Shown: positions 30,865 through 39,321 of the stretch, in pieces
Numbering within the stretch: the stretch's first letter is position 1
Layout of the letters: every line of letters starts with the position of its first letter
DNA from: Microbacterium lemovicicum
GTDB lineage: Bacteria; Actinomycetota; Actinomycetes; Actinomycetales; Microbacteriaceae
Direction of reading: 5' to 3'
Length of the DNA: 64,000 bases
Assembly (NCBI RefSeq): GCF_003991875.1
Contig: NZ_CP031423.1
Span: 1,302,001-1,366,000 of the forward strand
Notes under the pieces: generated by a model
The model's input: only the letters and a program-made list of their open reading frames with translations
What the model was told of the DNA's origin: nothing
Database searches by the model: none
Made by a program: the position numbers and the translations under genes

Positions 30865-32025
30865 GTGAGTGCTCCACCCCTGCGCGCCCTGCCCGTCGGC
30901 GAACTGCGGCAGCGCTCGAGCACGAAGTGGCGCCGCTACCCCGAGAACGTGCTGCCGCTGTTCGTGGCCGAGACCGACTACGCGCTCGCCCCGGAGATCA
31001 CGCGCGTGCTGACGCGGGCCGTCGAGCTGGGCGACACCGGCTACACGCCGCCGCACCCCGGGGTGGCGGAGGCGTTCTCCGCGTTCTCCGCGCGCCGCTT
31101 CGGGTGGGAGGTCGATCCGACCGCCGTGCGCTGGACCGGCGACGTGATGATGGGCGTGGTCGAGATCCTCCGCCGAGTGATCGCCCCCGGCGACGGCGTC
31201 ATCGTGATGCCGCCGGTGTACCCGCCGTTCTTCGACACCGTGGAGGAGGCCGCCGGCGTGCCGGTGCGCGTGCCGCTGACTCGTCACGAGGCGGGATGGG
31301 CGGTCGACCTGGACGGCGTGGAGACGGCCCTCGCCGCGGGCGCCCGGGCCGTGCTGCTGTGCAGTCCGCACAATCCCACCGGCACCGTGCACCCCCGCGC
31401 GGTGCTCGAGGCCCTGGCCGACATCGCGGAGCGCCACGGCGCGACCGTGATCAGCGACGAGATCCACGCACCGCTCACCTACGACCGCGACGCCTTCACC
31501 CCGTTCCTGGCCGCGGGGGAGGGCGCCCGGCGCGTCGGCTACGCCGTCACGAGCGCCAGCAAGACGTTCAATCTCGCGGGTCTGAAGTGCGCGGTGATGG
31601 TCGCCGGCGGGCCTGCTCAGGGGGAGGTGCTGCAGAGCCTTCCGTGGGAGGTCGAGTGGCGCACCGGCCTGTTCGGAGCCCTCGCCAACGTGGCCGCCTA
31701 CGCACCCGAGTCCGACGCGTGGCTCGACAGCCTGCTCGCCGCGCTCACGGAGAGCCGCGCGCTGCTGGGAGGCCTCCTGGCCGAGCACCTGCCCCGGGCG
31801 CGATGGCTGCCGCCCGAGGCGGGCTTCCTCGCGTGGGTGGACGTCTCGGACTACGGCTGGGGTGAGGATCCGGCCTCGCTGATCGTCCGGGAAGCGGACG
31901 TCGCCCTTCATCACGGTCCGTACTTCGGCACCGAGGGCGCGGGGCACGTGCGGATCAACTTCGCCTGCGGCCCGGAGGTGCTCACCGAGGCGATGGCGCG
32001 CATCGGCGCGCTCGCGCGCTCGTGA
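30865..32025 (+). CDS. patB: MalY/PatB-type C-S lyase (cystathionine beta-lyase-like PLP enzyme)
   Basis: 386-residue class I/II aminotransferase-fold enzyme. The Schiff-base lysine is K233 in TSASKTFNLAGLKCA, and SPHNPTG plus ISDEIHAPL mark the cofactor site, all typical of the MalY/PatB subgroup that cleaves C-S bonds of cystathionine or cysteine conjugates. A simple aminotransferase activity cannot be excluded. It starts with GTG behind a leaderless promoter and overlaps the MFS gene by 4 nt, so the two form an operon. Being next to suf, it might bear on sulfur supply, but it is not a cysteine desulfurase of the SufS fold family. Confidence 0.82.
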   Translation: MSAPPLRALPVGELRQRSSTKWRRYPENVLPLFVAETDYALAPEITRVLTRAVELGDTGYTPPHPGVAEAFSAFSARRFGWEVDPTAVRWTGDVMMGVVEILRRVIAPGDGVIVMPPVYPPFFDTVEEAAGVPVRVPLTRHEAGWAVDLDGVETALAAGARAVLLCSPHNPTGTVHPRAVLEALADIAERHGATVISDEIHAPLTYDRDAFTPFLAAGEGARRVGYAVTSASKTFNLAGLKCAVMVAGGPAQGEVLQSLPWEVEWRTGLFGALANVAAYAPESDAWLDSLLAALTESRALLGGLLAEHLPRARWLPPEAGFLAWVDVSDYGWGEDPASLIVREADVALHHGPYFGTEGAGHVRINFACGPEVLTEAMARIGALARS

Positions 32026-33395
32026 CCCGGCCTGCCGTCGCGCCGACCACCGGCATCTGGACCGGCACGAACCTCGCCGTGACGCTGGGGGCCGTCGCCC
32101 TCATCTTCCTCGCGGCCATGCAGTCGCTCGCCGTCACGACCGTCATGCCGATTGTCAGCGCGGATCTCGACGGCGCGGCGCTGTACGCGGTCGCCTTCTC
32201 CGGCACGCTGGCGACCAGCGTGATCGGGATGGTGGCGGCCGGCGCGTGGTGCGACCGCTCCAACCCCGTCGGGCCGCTGACCACCGCCGTGGCGCTGTTC
32301 GTCGTCGGACTGGTCATCGCGGGTCTCGCCGTGTCGATGCCGCTCCTCGTCGCCGGGCGGCTGATCCAGGGCCTCGGCACCGGCGGCCAGACGGTCGCGC
32401 TGTACGTCGTGGTGGCGCGGGTGTACGCGCCCGAGCTGCACGGCCGGGTCTTCGCCGCCTTCTCGGCCGCGTGGGTCGTCCCGTCGCTGATCGGGCCCTT
32501 CCTCGCCGGCGCCGTGGCGGAGTACCTGCACTGGCGGTGGGTGTTCCTCGGCGTCGCCGCCCTCACCGTCGTCGCCTTCACCGTGGTGCTGGTGCGCCTC
32601 GGCGGACGTGACCTGCGTACGACGCATCCCGCGTCCGGCCGCGTCACCGGGCGTCTTGCGTGCGCCGTGGCGGTGGCCGCGGGGGCGCTGGGACTGAGCC
32701 TGGCGGGGGAGGCCGGGCCCTTCGCGATCGCGGTGGTCGCGGCATCCGTCGTCGTGGTGGCCCTCGCGGCGCGTCCGCTGCTGCCGCGCGGCACCCTCCG
32801 CGCCGGGCGGGGACTTCCGAGCGTCGTGCTCATGCGCGGCCTGATCGCCGGATCGCTCTTCGGCGCGGAGATCTACGTGCCGTACCTGCTCATCGACGAC
32901 TACGACTTCTCGCCCACCTTCGCGGGCCTCGGGCTCACCACCGCCGCACTGCTCTGGGCCGCCGGTGCGGAGGTGCAGGGACGCCACGGCGATCGCATCG
33001 GCAACCGGCGCATCACGCTGATCGGCATCACGCTGCTGGGGCTGGCGTGCCTCACCTCCGGGGCGACGGCCGCGTTGCACCTGTCGCCGCTCGTCCTCAT
33101 CGCGGGATGGTCGATGGCCGGCGCGGGCATGGGACTGATGTACCCGCGGCTCACGGTGCTCACGCTGGCCTACTCGACGCCGCAGAACCAGGGATTCAAC
33201 TCCTCGGCGCTGTCGATCTCCGACTCCGTCGGCGCGGCGACGGCGATCGCCGCGATGGGCGTCGTCTTCACCGCTCTGACGGGAACGGACGGCGCGTTCC
33301 CGGCCGTCTTCGCGATCGCCGTGGCCCTCGCCCTCCTGGCCCTCGTGCCCGGCCTGCGCATGAATGCGGCGGTCGGATCGGGCCGCTCGACATGA
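32022..33395 (+). CDS. MFS transporter (drug/metabolite exporter type)
   Basis: 457-residue membrane protein with 12-14 hydrophobic segments. The N-terminal motifs resemble the EmrB/QacA drug:proton antiporters: VTTVMPIVSADL in helix 1, loop AGAWCDRSNPVGPL and GRLIQGLGTGGQ in helix 4. Substrate is unknown. Translationally coupled to the C-S lyase gene (GTG start inside its stop), suggesting export of a related sulfur compound or amino acid; that is inference. No regulator gene is adjacent. Confidence 0.85.
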   Translation: MTRPAVAPTTGIWTGTNLAVTLGAVALIFLAAMQSLAVTTVMPIVSADLDGAALYAVAFSGTLATSVIGMVAAGAWCDRSNPVGPLTTAVALFVVGLVIAGLAVSMPLLVAGRLIQGLGTGGQTVALYVVVARVYAPELHGRVFAAFSAAWVVPSLIGPFLAGAVAEYLHWRWVFLGVAALTVVAFTVVLVRLGGRDLRTTHPASGRVTGRLACAVAVAAGALGLSLAGEAGPFAIAVVAASVVVVALAARPLLPRGTLRAGRGLPSVVLMRGLIAGSLFGAEIYVPYLLIDDYDFSPTFAGLGLTTAALLWAAGAEVQGRHGDRIGNRRITLIGITLLGLACLTSGATAALHLSPLVLIAGWSMAGAGMGLMYPRLTVLTLAYSTPQNQGFNSSALSISDSVGAATAIAAMGVVFTALTGTDGAFPAVFAIAVALALLALVPGLRMNAAVGSGRST

Positions 33396-33428
33396 AGACA
33401 TCGCCGGCCGCCGGGTTTGAGGATGAGG

Positions 33429-33447
33429 CGAGGTAAGGCTAACCTAA
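33429..33447 (+). promoter_or_regulatory. DtxR/IdeR-like iron box overlapping a leaderless -10
   Basis: The 19-bp site matches the consensus DtxR palindrome at 16 of 19 positions (core AGGTAAGGCTAACCTAA). Inside its right half, TAACCT (33440-33445) is followed by 6 nt and the GTG start at 33452, so the repressor would sit exactly on the -10. This predicts Fe(II)-dependent repression of the siderophore operon. Confidence 0.85.
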
Positions 33448-33451
33448 TCTC

Positions 33452-34399
33452 GTGACCCAGACCTCCGCAGCTCTCACCGTGCGCCCGGCCTACCGTCCGT
33501 ACCTCCTCGACGTCGCCCGCGTGGACCGGCTGTCCCCGAGCTTCGTGCGGGTCACCCTCGTCGGCGACGAGCTGGAGCACTTCGGCACCGCCGGGCTCGA
33601 CCAGCGCATCAAGGTCCTCTTCCCGCGCGCGGACGGCACGATCAGCGACGTCGGCCAGGACGACGAGGAGGCGGTCGCGGCGGCCCTCTGGTACGAGCGC
33701 TGGCGCGCTATCCCCACCGAGGACCGCAGCCCCTTCCGCACCTACACGGTGCGCGCCGTCCGCCCGAGCGCCCGTGAGCTCGACATCGAGTTCGTCGTCC
33801 ACCACGACCCGGGTCCTGCGGGGGAGTGGGCGGCTCAGGCCGCCCCCGGCCAGCGGCTGCTCGTCGTCGGTCCCGACCAGCGCAGCCCGCATTCCGGCTC
33901 CGGCATCGACTGGCGCCCCGGTCCGGCGCGCCGTCTCCTGCTCGCCGGCGACGAGACCGCGGCGCCGGCGATCCAGTCGATCGTCGAGTCGCTCGGCGAG
34001 GGCTACGACGTCGACGCCTTCATCGAGGTGCCCGAGGCCGCCGACATCCGTCCGTGCGCGACGCCCCAGGGCGTGCGTCTGACGTGGCTGCCGCGGTCGG
34101 GCCGCGAGCACGGCGAGGCGCTGCGCGGCGCCGTCGAGGCGTGGTGCGGCTCGGCGGAGGGCGTGCTCCAGCGCGCCTCGTCGCCCCTGCCGCAGGAGCT
34201 CGACGACATCGACGTGGACCGCGACCTGCTGTGGGACAGCCCCGATCCCGCCGACGGGGAGTTCTACGCGTGGTTCGCCGGCGAGGCTGCGACCATCAAG
34301 GCGCTGCGACGCCAGCTGGTGCAGGGCTGCGGTGTGGATCGCCGACGCGTGGCGTTCATGGGCTATTGGCGCCGAGGCCAGGCAGAGCGCGTGGAATGA
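33452..34399 (+). CDS. siderophore-interacting protein (ferric-siderophore reductase)
   Basis: 315-residue SIP/ViuB-family flavoprotein that reduces ferric-siderophores in the cytosol to release iron. The FAD-binding domain carries FRTYTVRAVR (RxYT motif) near residue 95, and the NAD(P)-type C-terminal domain contains LLLAGDETAAPAIQSI and the terminal FMGYWRRG. First gene of a five-gene iron operon; the start codon is 4 nt after the iron box and has no ribosome-binding site, consistent with a leaderless mRNA. Overlaps the next gene by 4 nt. Confidence 0.93.
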   Translation: MTQTSAALTVRPAYRPYLLDVARVDRLSPSFVRVTLVGDELEHFGTAGLDQRIKVLFPRADGTISDVGQDDEEAVAAALWYERWRAIPTEDRSPFRTYTVRAVRPSARELDIEFVVHHDPGPAGEWAAQAAPGQRLLVVGPDQRSPHSGSGIDWRPGPARRLLLAGDETAAPAIQSIVESLGEGYDVDAFIEVPEAADIRPCATPQGVRLTWLPRSGREHGEALRGAVEAWCGSAEGVLQRASSPLPQELDDIDVDRDLLWDSPDPADGEFYAWFAGEAATIKALRRQLVQGCGVDRRRVAFMGYWRRGQAERVE

Positions 34400-35409
34400 T
34401 CCAGCGCGCCCGCACTCGTCGTGCGCGCGTGGTGTTCCTGGCCGCGGTCCTGGTCCTCCTGGTGATGATCGTCGCGAGCCTCGCCCTCGGCGCGCGCGCC
34501 ATCGCCCCCGGTGTCATCGTGGATGCCTTCCTGCGACCCGATCCCGCCCTCGCCGACCACGTCGTCGTGCTCAGCCAGCGCGTGCCCCGCACCATCATCG
34601 GCGTCGTCGCCGGGGCGGCCCTCGCCCTCGCGGGCACCCTCATGCAGGGACTCACCCGCAACCCGCTCGCCGACCCCGGCCTCCTCGGGATCAACGCGGG
34701 CGCCTCGGTCGCCGTGCTCGTGGCGATCACCGTCCTCGGCATCACCAACCCCGGAGGCTTCGTCTGGTTCGCGTTCGGAGGTGCGGCCGTCGCCGCGGCG
34801 GCGGTCGCGGTGATCGGCTCGCGCGGACCCGACGGCGGCAACCCCGCCAAGCTCGCGCTGACAGGGGCGGCCGTCACCGCCGGACTCACCGCGGTGACGA
34901 TGCTCGTGCTGACCACCTCCACCCTCGCCTTCGACACCTTCCGCTACTGGTCGGTCGGGGGGCTCACCTCCCGCGGCCTGGACGCCGTCGTCGCGGTGCT
35001 CCTCCCGCTCCTCGTCGGCGCGGTCATCGCGTTCTCCTCCGGCCGGGGGCTCGACCTCATCGCGCTCGGAGAGTCGACGGCGGCCGGCCTCGGCCACAAC
35101 GTCGCCCGTACCCGCTCGCTCGGCATCGTCGCGACCGTGCTGCTGTGCGGCGGCGCCACCGCCATCGCGGGACCTATCGTCTTCCTGGGACTGCTCGTGC
35201 CGCACGCCCTGCGGGCCCTGGTGGGGGACGACTACCGGCGGCTGCTGCTGATCGGCGCGCCCGTCGGAGCGGCCGTGCTGCTGCTGGCCGACGTGATCGG
35301 ACGCTTCATCGGCTCTCCCGGGGAGATCCAGGCCGGCGTCGTCGTGGCGTTCGTCGGCGCCCCCGTGCTGATCGCCCTCGTGCTGCGCAAGAAGCAGGTC
35401 GCGCTGTGA
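34396..35409 (+). CDS. iron-siderophore ABC transporter permease 1 (FecCD family)
   Basis: 337-residue membrane permease with about nine hydrophobic segments. FecCD hallmarks: RVPRTIIGVVAGAALALAG, MQGLTRNPLADPGLLGINAGA near residue 80 and the ATPase-contact loop GPIVFLGLLVPHALR near residue 260. Pairs with the following permease to form the importer channel. ATGA overlaps on both sides couple it with its neighbours. Confidence 0.94.
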   Translation: MIQRARTRRARVVFLAAVLVLLVMIVASLALGARAIAPGVIVDAFLRPDPALADHVVVLSQRVPRTIIGVVAGAALALAGTLMQGLTRNPLADPGLLGINAGASVAVLVAITVLGITNPGGFVWFAFGGAAVAAAAVAVIGSRGPDGGNPAKLALTGAAVTAGLTAVTMLVLTTSTLAFDTFRYWSVGGLTSRGLDAVVAVLLPLLVGAVIAFSSGRGLDLIALGESTAAGLGHNVARTRSLGIVATVLLCGGATAIAGPIVFLGLLVPHALRALVGDDYRRLLLIGAPVGAAVLLLADVIGRFIGSPGEIQAGVVVAFVGAPVLIALVLRKKQVAL

Positions 35410-36476
35410 GCGCCCACGTGGCCGCGCGCCCCGACGCATCGCCGCAGCGGGCGGACCTCCCGGGCGCCACCGCCGCCGTGCGGCGCGCGGTGCGCCGGCG
35501 CGCACAGGTGGTGGTCGTCGCGGCCCTGGTGGCGCTGCTGGTCGTCTCGGGTCTCGCGCTCATGACGGGCGACTACCCCCTCGACATCGGCCAGGTCTGG
35601 CGCACGCTGCTGGGCGGCGGCGAGCGCGTCGAGCAGTACGTGGTGCTGCAGGTGCGCGCGCCGCGGCTGGCGATGGCGATCGTGGTGGGCGGATGCCTCG
35701 GCATCGCCGGCGCGCTCCTGCAGGGCCTTCTGCGCAACCCGCTGGCGAGCCCCGACCTCCTGGGCATCAGCGGGGGCAGCAGCGTCGCGGCGGTCTTCCT
35801 CACCGTGATCCTCGGCGTCTCCGGAGCGCCGCTCGCCATCGGCGCGTGCGCCGGCGGCATGATCGTCGCCGCGCTGCTCCTGCTGGCCGGCCGGCGCGGC
35901 GCGGACGGCGGCTACCGCCTGATCCTCGCGGGCATCGGCATCACGTTCCTGTGCGCCTCGGTGACGAGCTACCTGCTGGCCAGCGGCAAGGTGGAGCTCG
36001 CCCAGGCCGCCCTCATCTGGATCACCGGCACCCTGAGCGCGTCGTCGTGGGCGCAGGTGCTGATCGTGGCCGCCGTGCTCGTGGTGACCCTGCCCGCCGT
36101 CATCGCCGCGGCACGGTGGCTTCCGCTGACTCAGCTCGGCCCGCAGACTGCCGCCGGGCTCGGCGTGCGACCCGACCTCGTGCGCTGGGTGGTCGTCGTC
36201 GCGGCGGTCGTGCTCACCTCGGCCACCACCGCCTTCGCCGGGCCGATCGCCTTCGTCGCGCTGTGCGCCCCGGCGATCGCCCGGCCGCTGCTCGGTCACG
36301 GTGCGGTGGGCGTGGCGACGAGCGCGCTGCTGGGTGCCACGATGCTCGCCTCCGCCGACCTCGTCGCCCAGTTCGCCGTGCCGGGTCTCTCGTTCCCGGT
36401 CGGCATCGTCACGGGCGCGCTCGGCGCCGTCTTCCTCCTCTGCATCCTCGCCACCTCGAAGGGACGTCAGCTGTGA
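35406..36476 (+). CDS. iron-siderophore ABC transporter permease 2 (FecCD family)
   Basis: 356-residue second permease. After a basic N-terminal extension of about 40 residues, the FecCD motifs follow: RAPRLAMAIVVGGCLGIAG, LQGLLRNPLASPDLLGISGG and the contact loop GPIAFVALCAPAIARPL. GTG start embedded in the stop of permease 1. The extra N-terminus compared with permease 1 is cytosolic and of unknown role. Confidence 0.94.
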   Translation: MSAHVAARPDASPQRADLPGATAAVRRAVRRRAQVVVVAALVALLVVSGLALMTGDYPLDIGQVWRTLLGGGERVEQYVVLQVRAPRLAMAIVVGGCLGIAGALLQGLLRNPLASPDLLGISGGSSVAAVFLTVILGVSGAPLAIGACAGGMIVAALLLLAGRRGADGGYRLILAGIGITFLCASVTSYLLASGKVELAQAALIWITGTLSASSWAQVLIVAAVLVVTLPAVIAAARWLPLTQLGPQTAAGLGVRPDLVRWVVVVAAVVLTSATTAFAGPIAFVALCAPAIARPLLGHGAVGVATSALLGATMLASADLVAQFAVPGLSFPVGIVTGALGAVFLLCILATSKGRQL

Positions 36477-37297
36477 GCACCACCGTCACCGCGCCCCGCC
36501 TCGTCGCCCGCGGGCTCGACGCCGGCTACCCCGACCGCCGCGTCATCGAGGGGCTCGACCTCGAGATCGCCCCCGGGCGCATCACGATGATCATCGGCGC
36601 CAACGCGTGCGGCAAATCGACGCTCCTCGGCACACTCGCGCGGCTGCGCCCGCCCCTCGGCGGCCGCGTCGAGCTCGACGGCGTCGACGTCTCCACCCTG
36701 AACCGCCGCAGGTTCGCCCAGACGGTCGGTCTGCTGCCGCAGCATCCGACCGCCCCTGACGGGATCACCGTGGCGGAGCTCGTCTCCCGCGGCCGCTACC
36801 CCCACCGCGGTGTCTTCCAGCGCTGGGGCGCGGGAGACTCCGAGCGCGTGGACGACGCGATGGCCCGGACGGGCGTGGCGGAGCTGGCGGACCGCGCCGT
36901 CGGCGACCTGTCCGGCGGACAGCGCCAGCGCGTGTGGATCGCGATGGCCCTCGCCCAGGATCCGGAGATCCTCCTGCTGGACGAGCCGACGACCTTCCTC
37001 GACCTCAGCCACCAGATCGAGGTGCTCGACCTGCTGCGCACCCTCAACCGCGCCTCCGGCACGACGATCGTCGTCGTCCTGCACGACCTCAACCTCGCCG
37101 CCCGGTACGCCGACGACCTCGTCGTGATGTGCCAGGGGCGCGTGATCGCCCATGGCGCACCCACCGACGTGCTCACGACCGAGGTCGTTGCGCAGGCCTT
37201 CGGTCTGCAGGCGCTCGTCATGCCCGACCCCCTCACGGCGACTCCGCTCGTCGTGCCCGTCCCCGGCGGCGCCCACAGTGCCGCCGATCCCGTGTGA
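36473..37297 (+). CDS. iron-siderophore ABC transporter ATPase
   Basis: 274-residue FepC/FhuC-type ATPase. Walker A GANACGKST (about residues 42-50; Cys replaces the more common Gly/Ser), signature LSGGQRQRVWIAMALAQD, Walker B ILLLDEPTTFLD and switch LHDLNLAARYAD are present. GTG start overlapping the permease 2 stop by 4 nt. Followed after 34 nt by the binding protein. Confidence 0.95.
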   Translation: MSTTVTAPRLVARGLDAGYPDRRVIEGLDLEIAPGRITMIIGANACGKSTLLGTLARLRPPLGGRVELDGVDVSTLNRRRFAQTVGLLPQHPTAPDGITVAELVSRGRYPHRGVFQRWGAGDSERVDDAMARTGVAELADRAVGDLSGGQRQRVWIAMALAQDPEILLLDEPTTFLDLSHQIEVLDLLRTLNRASGTTIVVVLHDLNLAARYADDLVVMCQGRVIAHGAPTDVLTTEVVAQAFGLQALVMPDPLTATPLVVPVPGGAHSAADPV

Positions 37298-37331
37298 GAA
37301 CGCGTCGCACCCGATGAAAGGAAACACAGCA

Positions 37332-38363
37332 ATGTTCCGCCACACCAGGAAGGCCGTCGCCCTCGTGGGCGTCGCCGTCGCCGCCCTCGCTCTCGCCGGC
37401 TGCGCCGGACAGACCGGCGCCGCCGCCCCCTCCGCGTCCGATGCGGCGCAGACCGAGGGCTTCCCGCTGACCATCACGCACATGTACGGCCAGACGACGC
37501 TGGATGCCCCGCCGCAGCGCATCGCCACCTGGGGATGGGGTGCGACCGACGCGGTCCTCGCCCTCGGCATCCAGCCGGTCGCGATCCCGTCGGCCGAATA
37601 CGGCGGAGGCGACGACCTCATCGTGCCGTGGGTGAAGACCGCGATCGACGAGGTCGGCGGCGAGGCGCCCGTGCTGCTGGACAACTCCACGTACGAGCTC
37701 TCCGTCGAGGAGTTGCTGGCCACGGACGCCGACGTGCTCATCGCGCCCTATTCCGGGCTCACGCAGGACGAGTACGACGCCGTGACCGCCGCGGGCATCC
37801 CGGTCATCGCACCCGAGAAGGCCCTGTGGTCGACGCCGTGGCGCGACGTCGTCACGATCACCGGCGAGGTGCTCGGCCGTGAGACCGACGCCGCGACGGT
37901 GCTGGACGGCATCGACAAGGAGGTGTCCGACGCCGCCGCGGCCAACCCGGAGTTCGCCGGCACGACCGTCGCGTTCGTCACCGCGACGCCGGACGAGGTC
38001 GACGTCTACCTGCCCGTCGACGCCCGCGTCGAGATCCTCGAGGATCTCGGGTTCGTCTCGGCGCCGTCGGTGACCGAGCTGGACACCGGCGCATCGACGT
38101 TCTACACCGCGATCAGCCCGGAGAACCTCGACAAGCTCGACGCCCAGGTGGTCTTCACCTTCGTGCAGTCCGAGGACGAGCTGCAGACCTTCCTGACGTC
38201 GGAGCGCACGCGCCTCATCCCCGCCATCGCGAAGGGCGCCGTGGGAGCCGTCGTCGGCACGGAGGACGCCTCGGCCGTCTCGCCGACGGCGCTGAGCCTG
38301 CCGTACATCCTCCCGAAGTTCGTGGAGCAGCTGCAGACCGCGACGGCGACCGCCAAGAGCTGA
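37332..38363 (+). CDS. iron-siderophore substrate-binding lipoprotein
   Basis: 343-residue lipoprotein of the FhuD/TroA-like class III binding proteins. The signal peptide ends in a lipobox LALAGC with the lipidated cysteine near residue 22. ITHMYGQTTLDAPPQRIATWGWGATDAVLALGIQPV is the usual N-terminal lobe pattern and LPYILPKFVEQLQ closes the fold. The ATG has AAAGGA 9 nt upstream, unlike the leaderless first gene, so this subunit can be translated strongly. Ends in a long terminator. Confidence 0.94.
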   Translation: MFRHTRKAVALVGVAVAALALAGCAGQTGAAAPSASDAAQTEGFPLTITHMYGQTTLDAPPQRIATWGWGATDAVLALGIQPVAIPSAEYGGGDDLIVPWVKTAIDEVGGEAPVLLDNSTYELSVEELLATDADVLIAPYSGLTQDEYDAVTAAGIPVIAPEKALWSTPWRDVVTITGEVLGRETDAATVLDGIDKEVSDAAAANPEFAGTTVAFVTATPDEVDVYLPVDARVEILEDLGFVSAPSVTELDTGASTFYTAISPENLDKLDAQVVFTFVQSEDELQTFLTSERTRLIPAIAKGAVGAVVGTEDASAVSPTALSLPYILPKFVEQLQTATATAKS

Positions 38364-38380
38364 CCCCGCCGTCCACGACG

Positions 38381-38417
38381 AAGCGCCCCGCCCGATCGCG
38401 AATCGGGCGGGGCGCTT
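38381..38417 (+). terminator. terminator of the siderophore operon
   Basis: Perfect 16-bp stem (38381-38396 with 38402-38417), 5-nt loop, extended by ACGAC/GTCGT outside. Confidence 0.85.
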
Positions 38418-38456
38418 CCGTCGTTGACGCGTGGTCGGGGCCATCGGCGCGGGGAC

Positions 38457-38479
38457 GGATGCCGCGGGCCGCGGCATCC
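38457..38479 (-). terminator. bioY terminator
   Basis: 10-bp perfect stem GGATGCCGCG/CGCGGCATCC with a 3-nt loop, immediately after the bioY stop on the minus strand. The arms are the same GGATGCCGCG sequence as in the terminator at 4087. Confidence 0.65.
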
Positions 38480-38480
38480 T

Positions 38481-39113
38481 TCAGCTGCGGCGGGAATCCA
38501 CCCGGCGCACGAGCGCCCACGCGGCGGGGATGATCAGCGCGGCGAGGGCGGCCTTGATCAGGCCCGGGAGGATGAACGGTGCGACGCCCGCTTCGAGCAC
38601 GGAGGAGACGGTGACCTCCGCGCCCAGGACGGTGCCGAGGATGACGGCGAGGTAGGGCACGCCGATCAGGAAGGGCACGACGCTGGCGGCGGCGAAGCCG
38701 ACGAAGGCGAGCGCGGGGCGACGGTCCCACGTGCGCTCGGCGAACCAGCCCGCGAGGAAGGCGGCGGGGATGAACCCCACGATGAAGCCGAACGACGGCA
38801 GCAGGACGGCGGCGGGACCGGCGACGGCGCTGGAGAAGACCGGCGCTCCGGCGAGCCCGGCGAGCAGGTACGTCGTGAGCGCGGCGGCACCCCGGCGCGA
38901 GCCGAGGGCCGCGCCGACGACGATGACACCGAGCGTCTGACCCGTGAGGGGCACGGGGCCGATGAAGATCGACACCTTCGCGAGCAGGGCGACCAGGGCG
39001 ACGCCCGACAGGACGAGCGCGGCATCCACGGCGAAGGCACGCGTGGCGGCACGGGGACGACCGACCAGATCGGCGAGGACGCGACGACCGGCGGGGGCTG
39101 CGAGCGATGACAT
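38481..39113 (-). CDS. bioY: biotin transporter S-component BioY
   Basis: 210-residue ECF-type substrate-binding membrane protein for biotin with six hydrophobic segments. IGPVPLTGQTLGVIVVGAALGSRRGAAAL and the LPSFGFIVGFIPAAFLAG stretch are diagnostic. No bioM/bioN energising genes are adjacent, so it must use a module encoded elsewhere or act alone. The supply of biotin fits the biotin-dependent acyl-CoA carboxylase at the end of the window. A TAGGCT on the minus strand at 39164-39169 gives a leader of about 45 nt with GAAGGG before the ATG. Confidence 0.95.
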   Translation of the reverse strand: MSSLAAPAGRRVLADLVGRPRAATRAFAVDAALVLSGVALVALLAKVSIFIGPVPLTGQTLGVIVVGAALGSRRGAAALTTYLLAGLAGAPVFSSAVAGPAAVLLPSFGFIVGFIPAAFLAGWFAERTWDRRPALAFVGFAAASVVPFLIGVPYLAVILGTVLGAEVTVSSVLEAGVAPFILPGLIKAALAALIIPAAWALVRRVDSRRS

Positions 39114-39163
39114 GGGGTCCCTTCGTGGGGTGACGGCACCACGCGACGGGTGCGATGTGCATC

Positions 39164-39169
39164 AGCCTA
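39164..39169 (-). promoter_or_regulatory. bioY -10 element
   Basis: TAGGCT on the minus strand, 50 nt before the bioY start. I did not see a clear BioQ or BirA operator around it. Confidence 0.45.
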
Positions 39170-39261
39170 GGACCCGGTGCGTGCACGACCGTCGACGCAG
39201 CGCGCCGCGCCGCACGCGGGGCCGCCCGGCGCCCTCGGAGGTTCGCGGAGCCCGGCGGCGG

Positions 39262-39267
39262 TAGACT
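39262..39267 (+). promoter_or_regulatory. -10 of the ABC-F gene
   Basis: TAGACT 54 nt before the GTG start at 39322; leader of about 48 nt. Confidence 0.45.
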
Positions 39268-39321
39268 CAGAGATCGGCCGATCGGTCGACCTCCTCACAC
39301 CCCAAGAAACGGACGTTCGCT

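Noticed and set aside
39114..39321. Biotin-responsive riboswitch or BioQ operator at bioY
   Set aside because: No clear palindrome or known structure could be found; only a -10 and a ribosome-binding site are supported.
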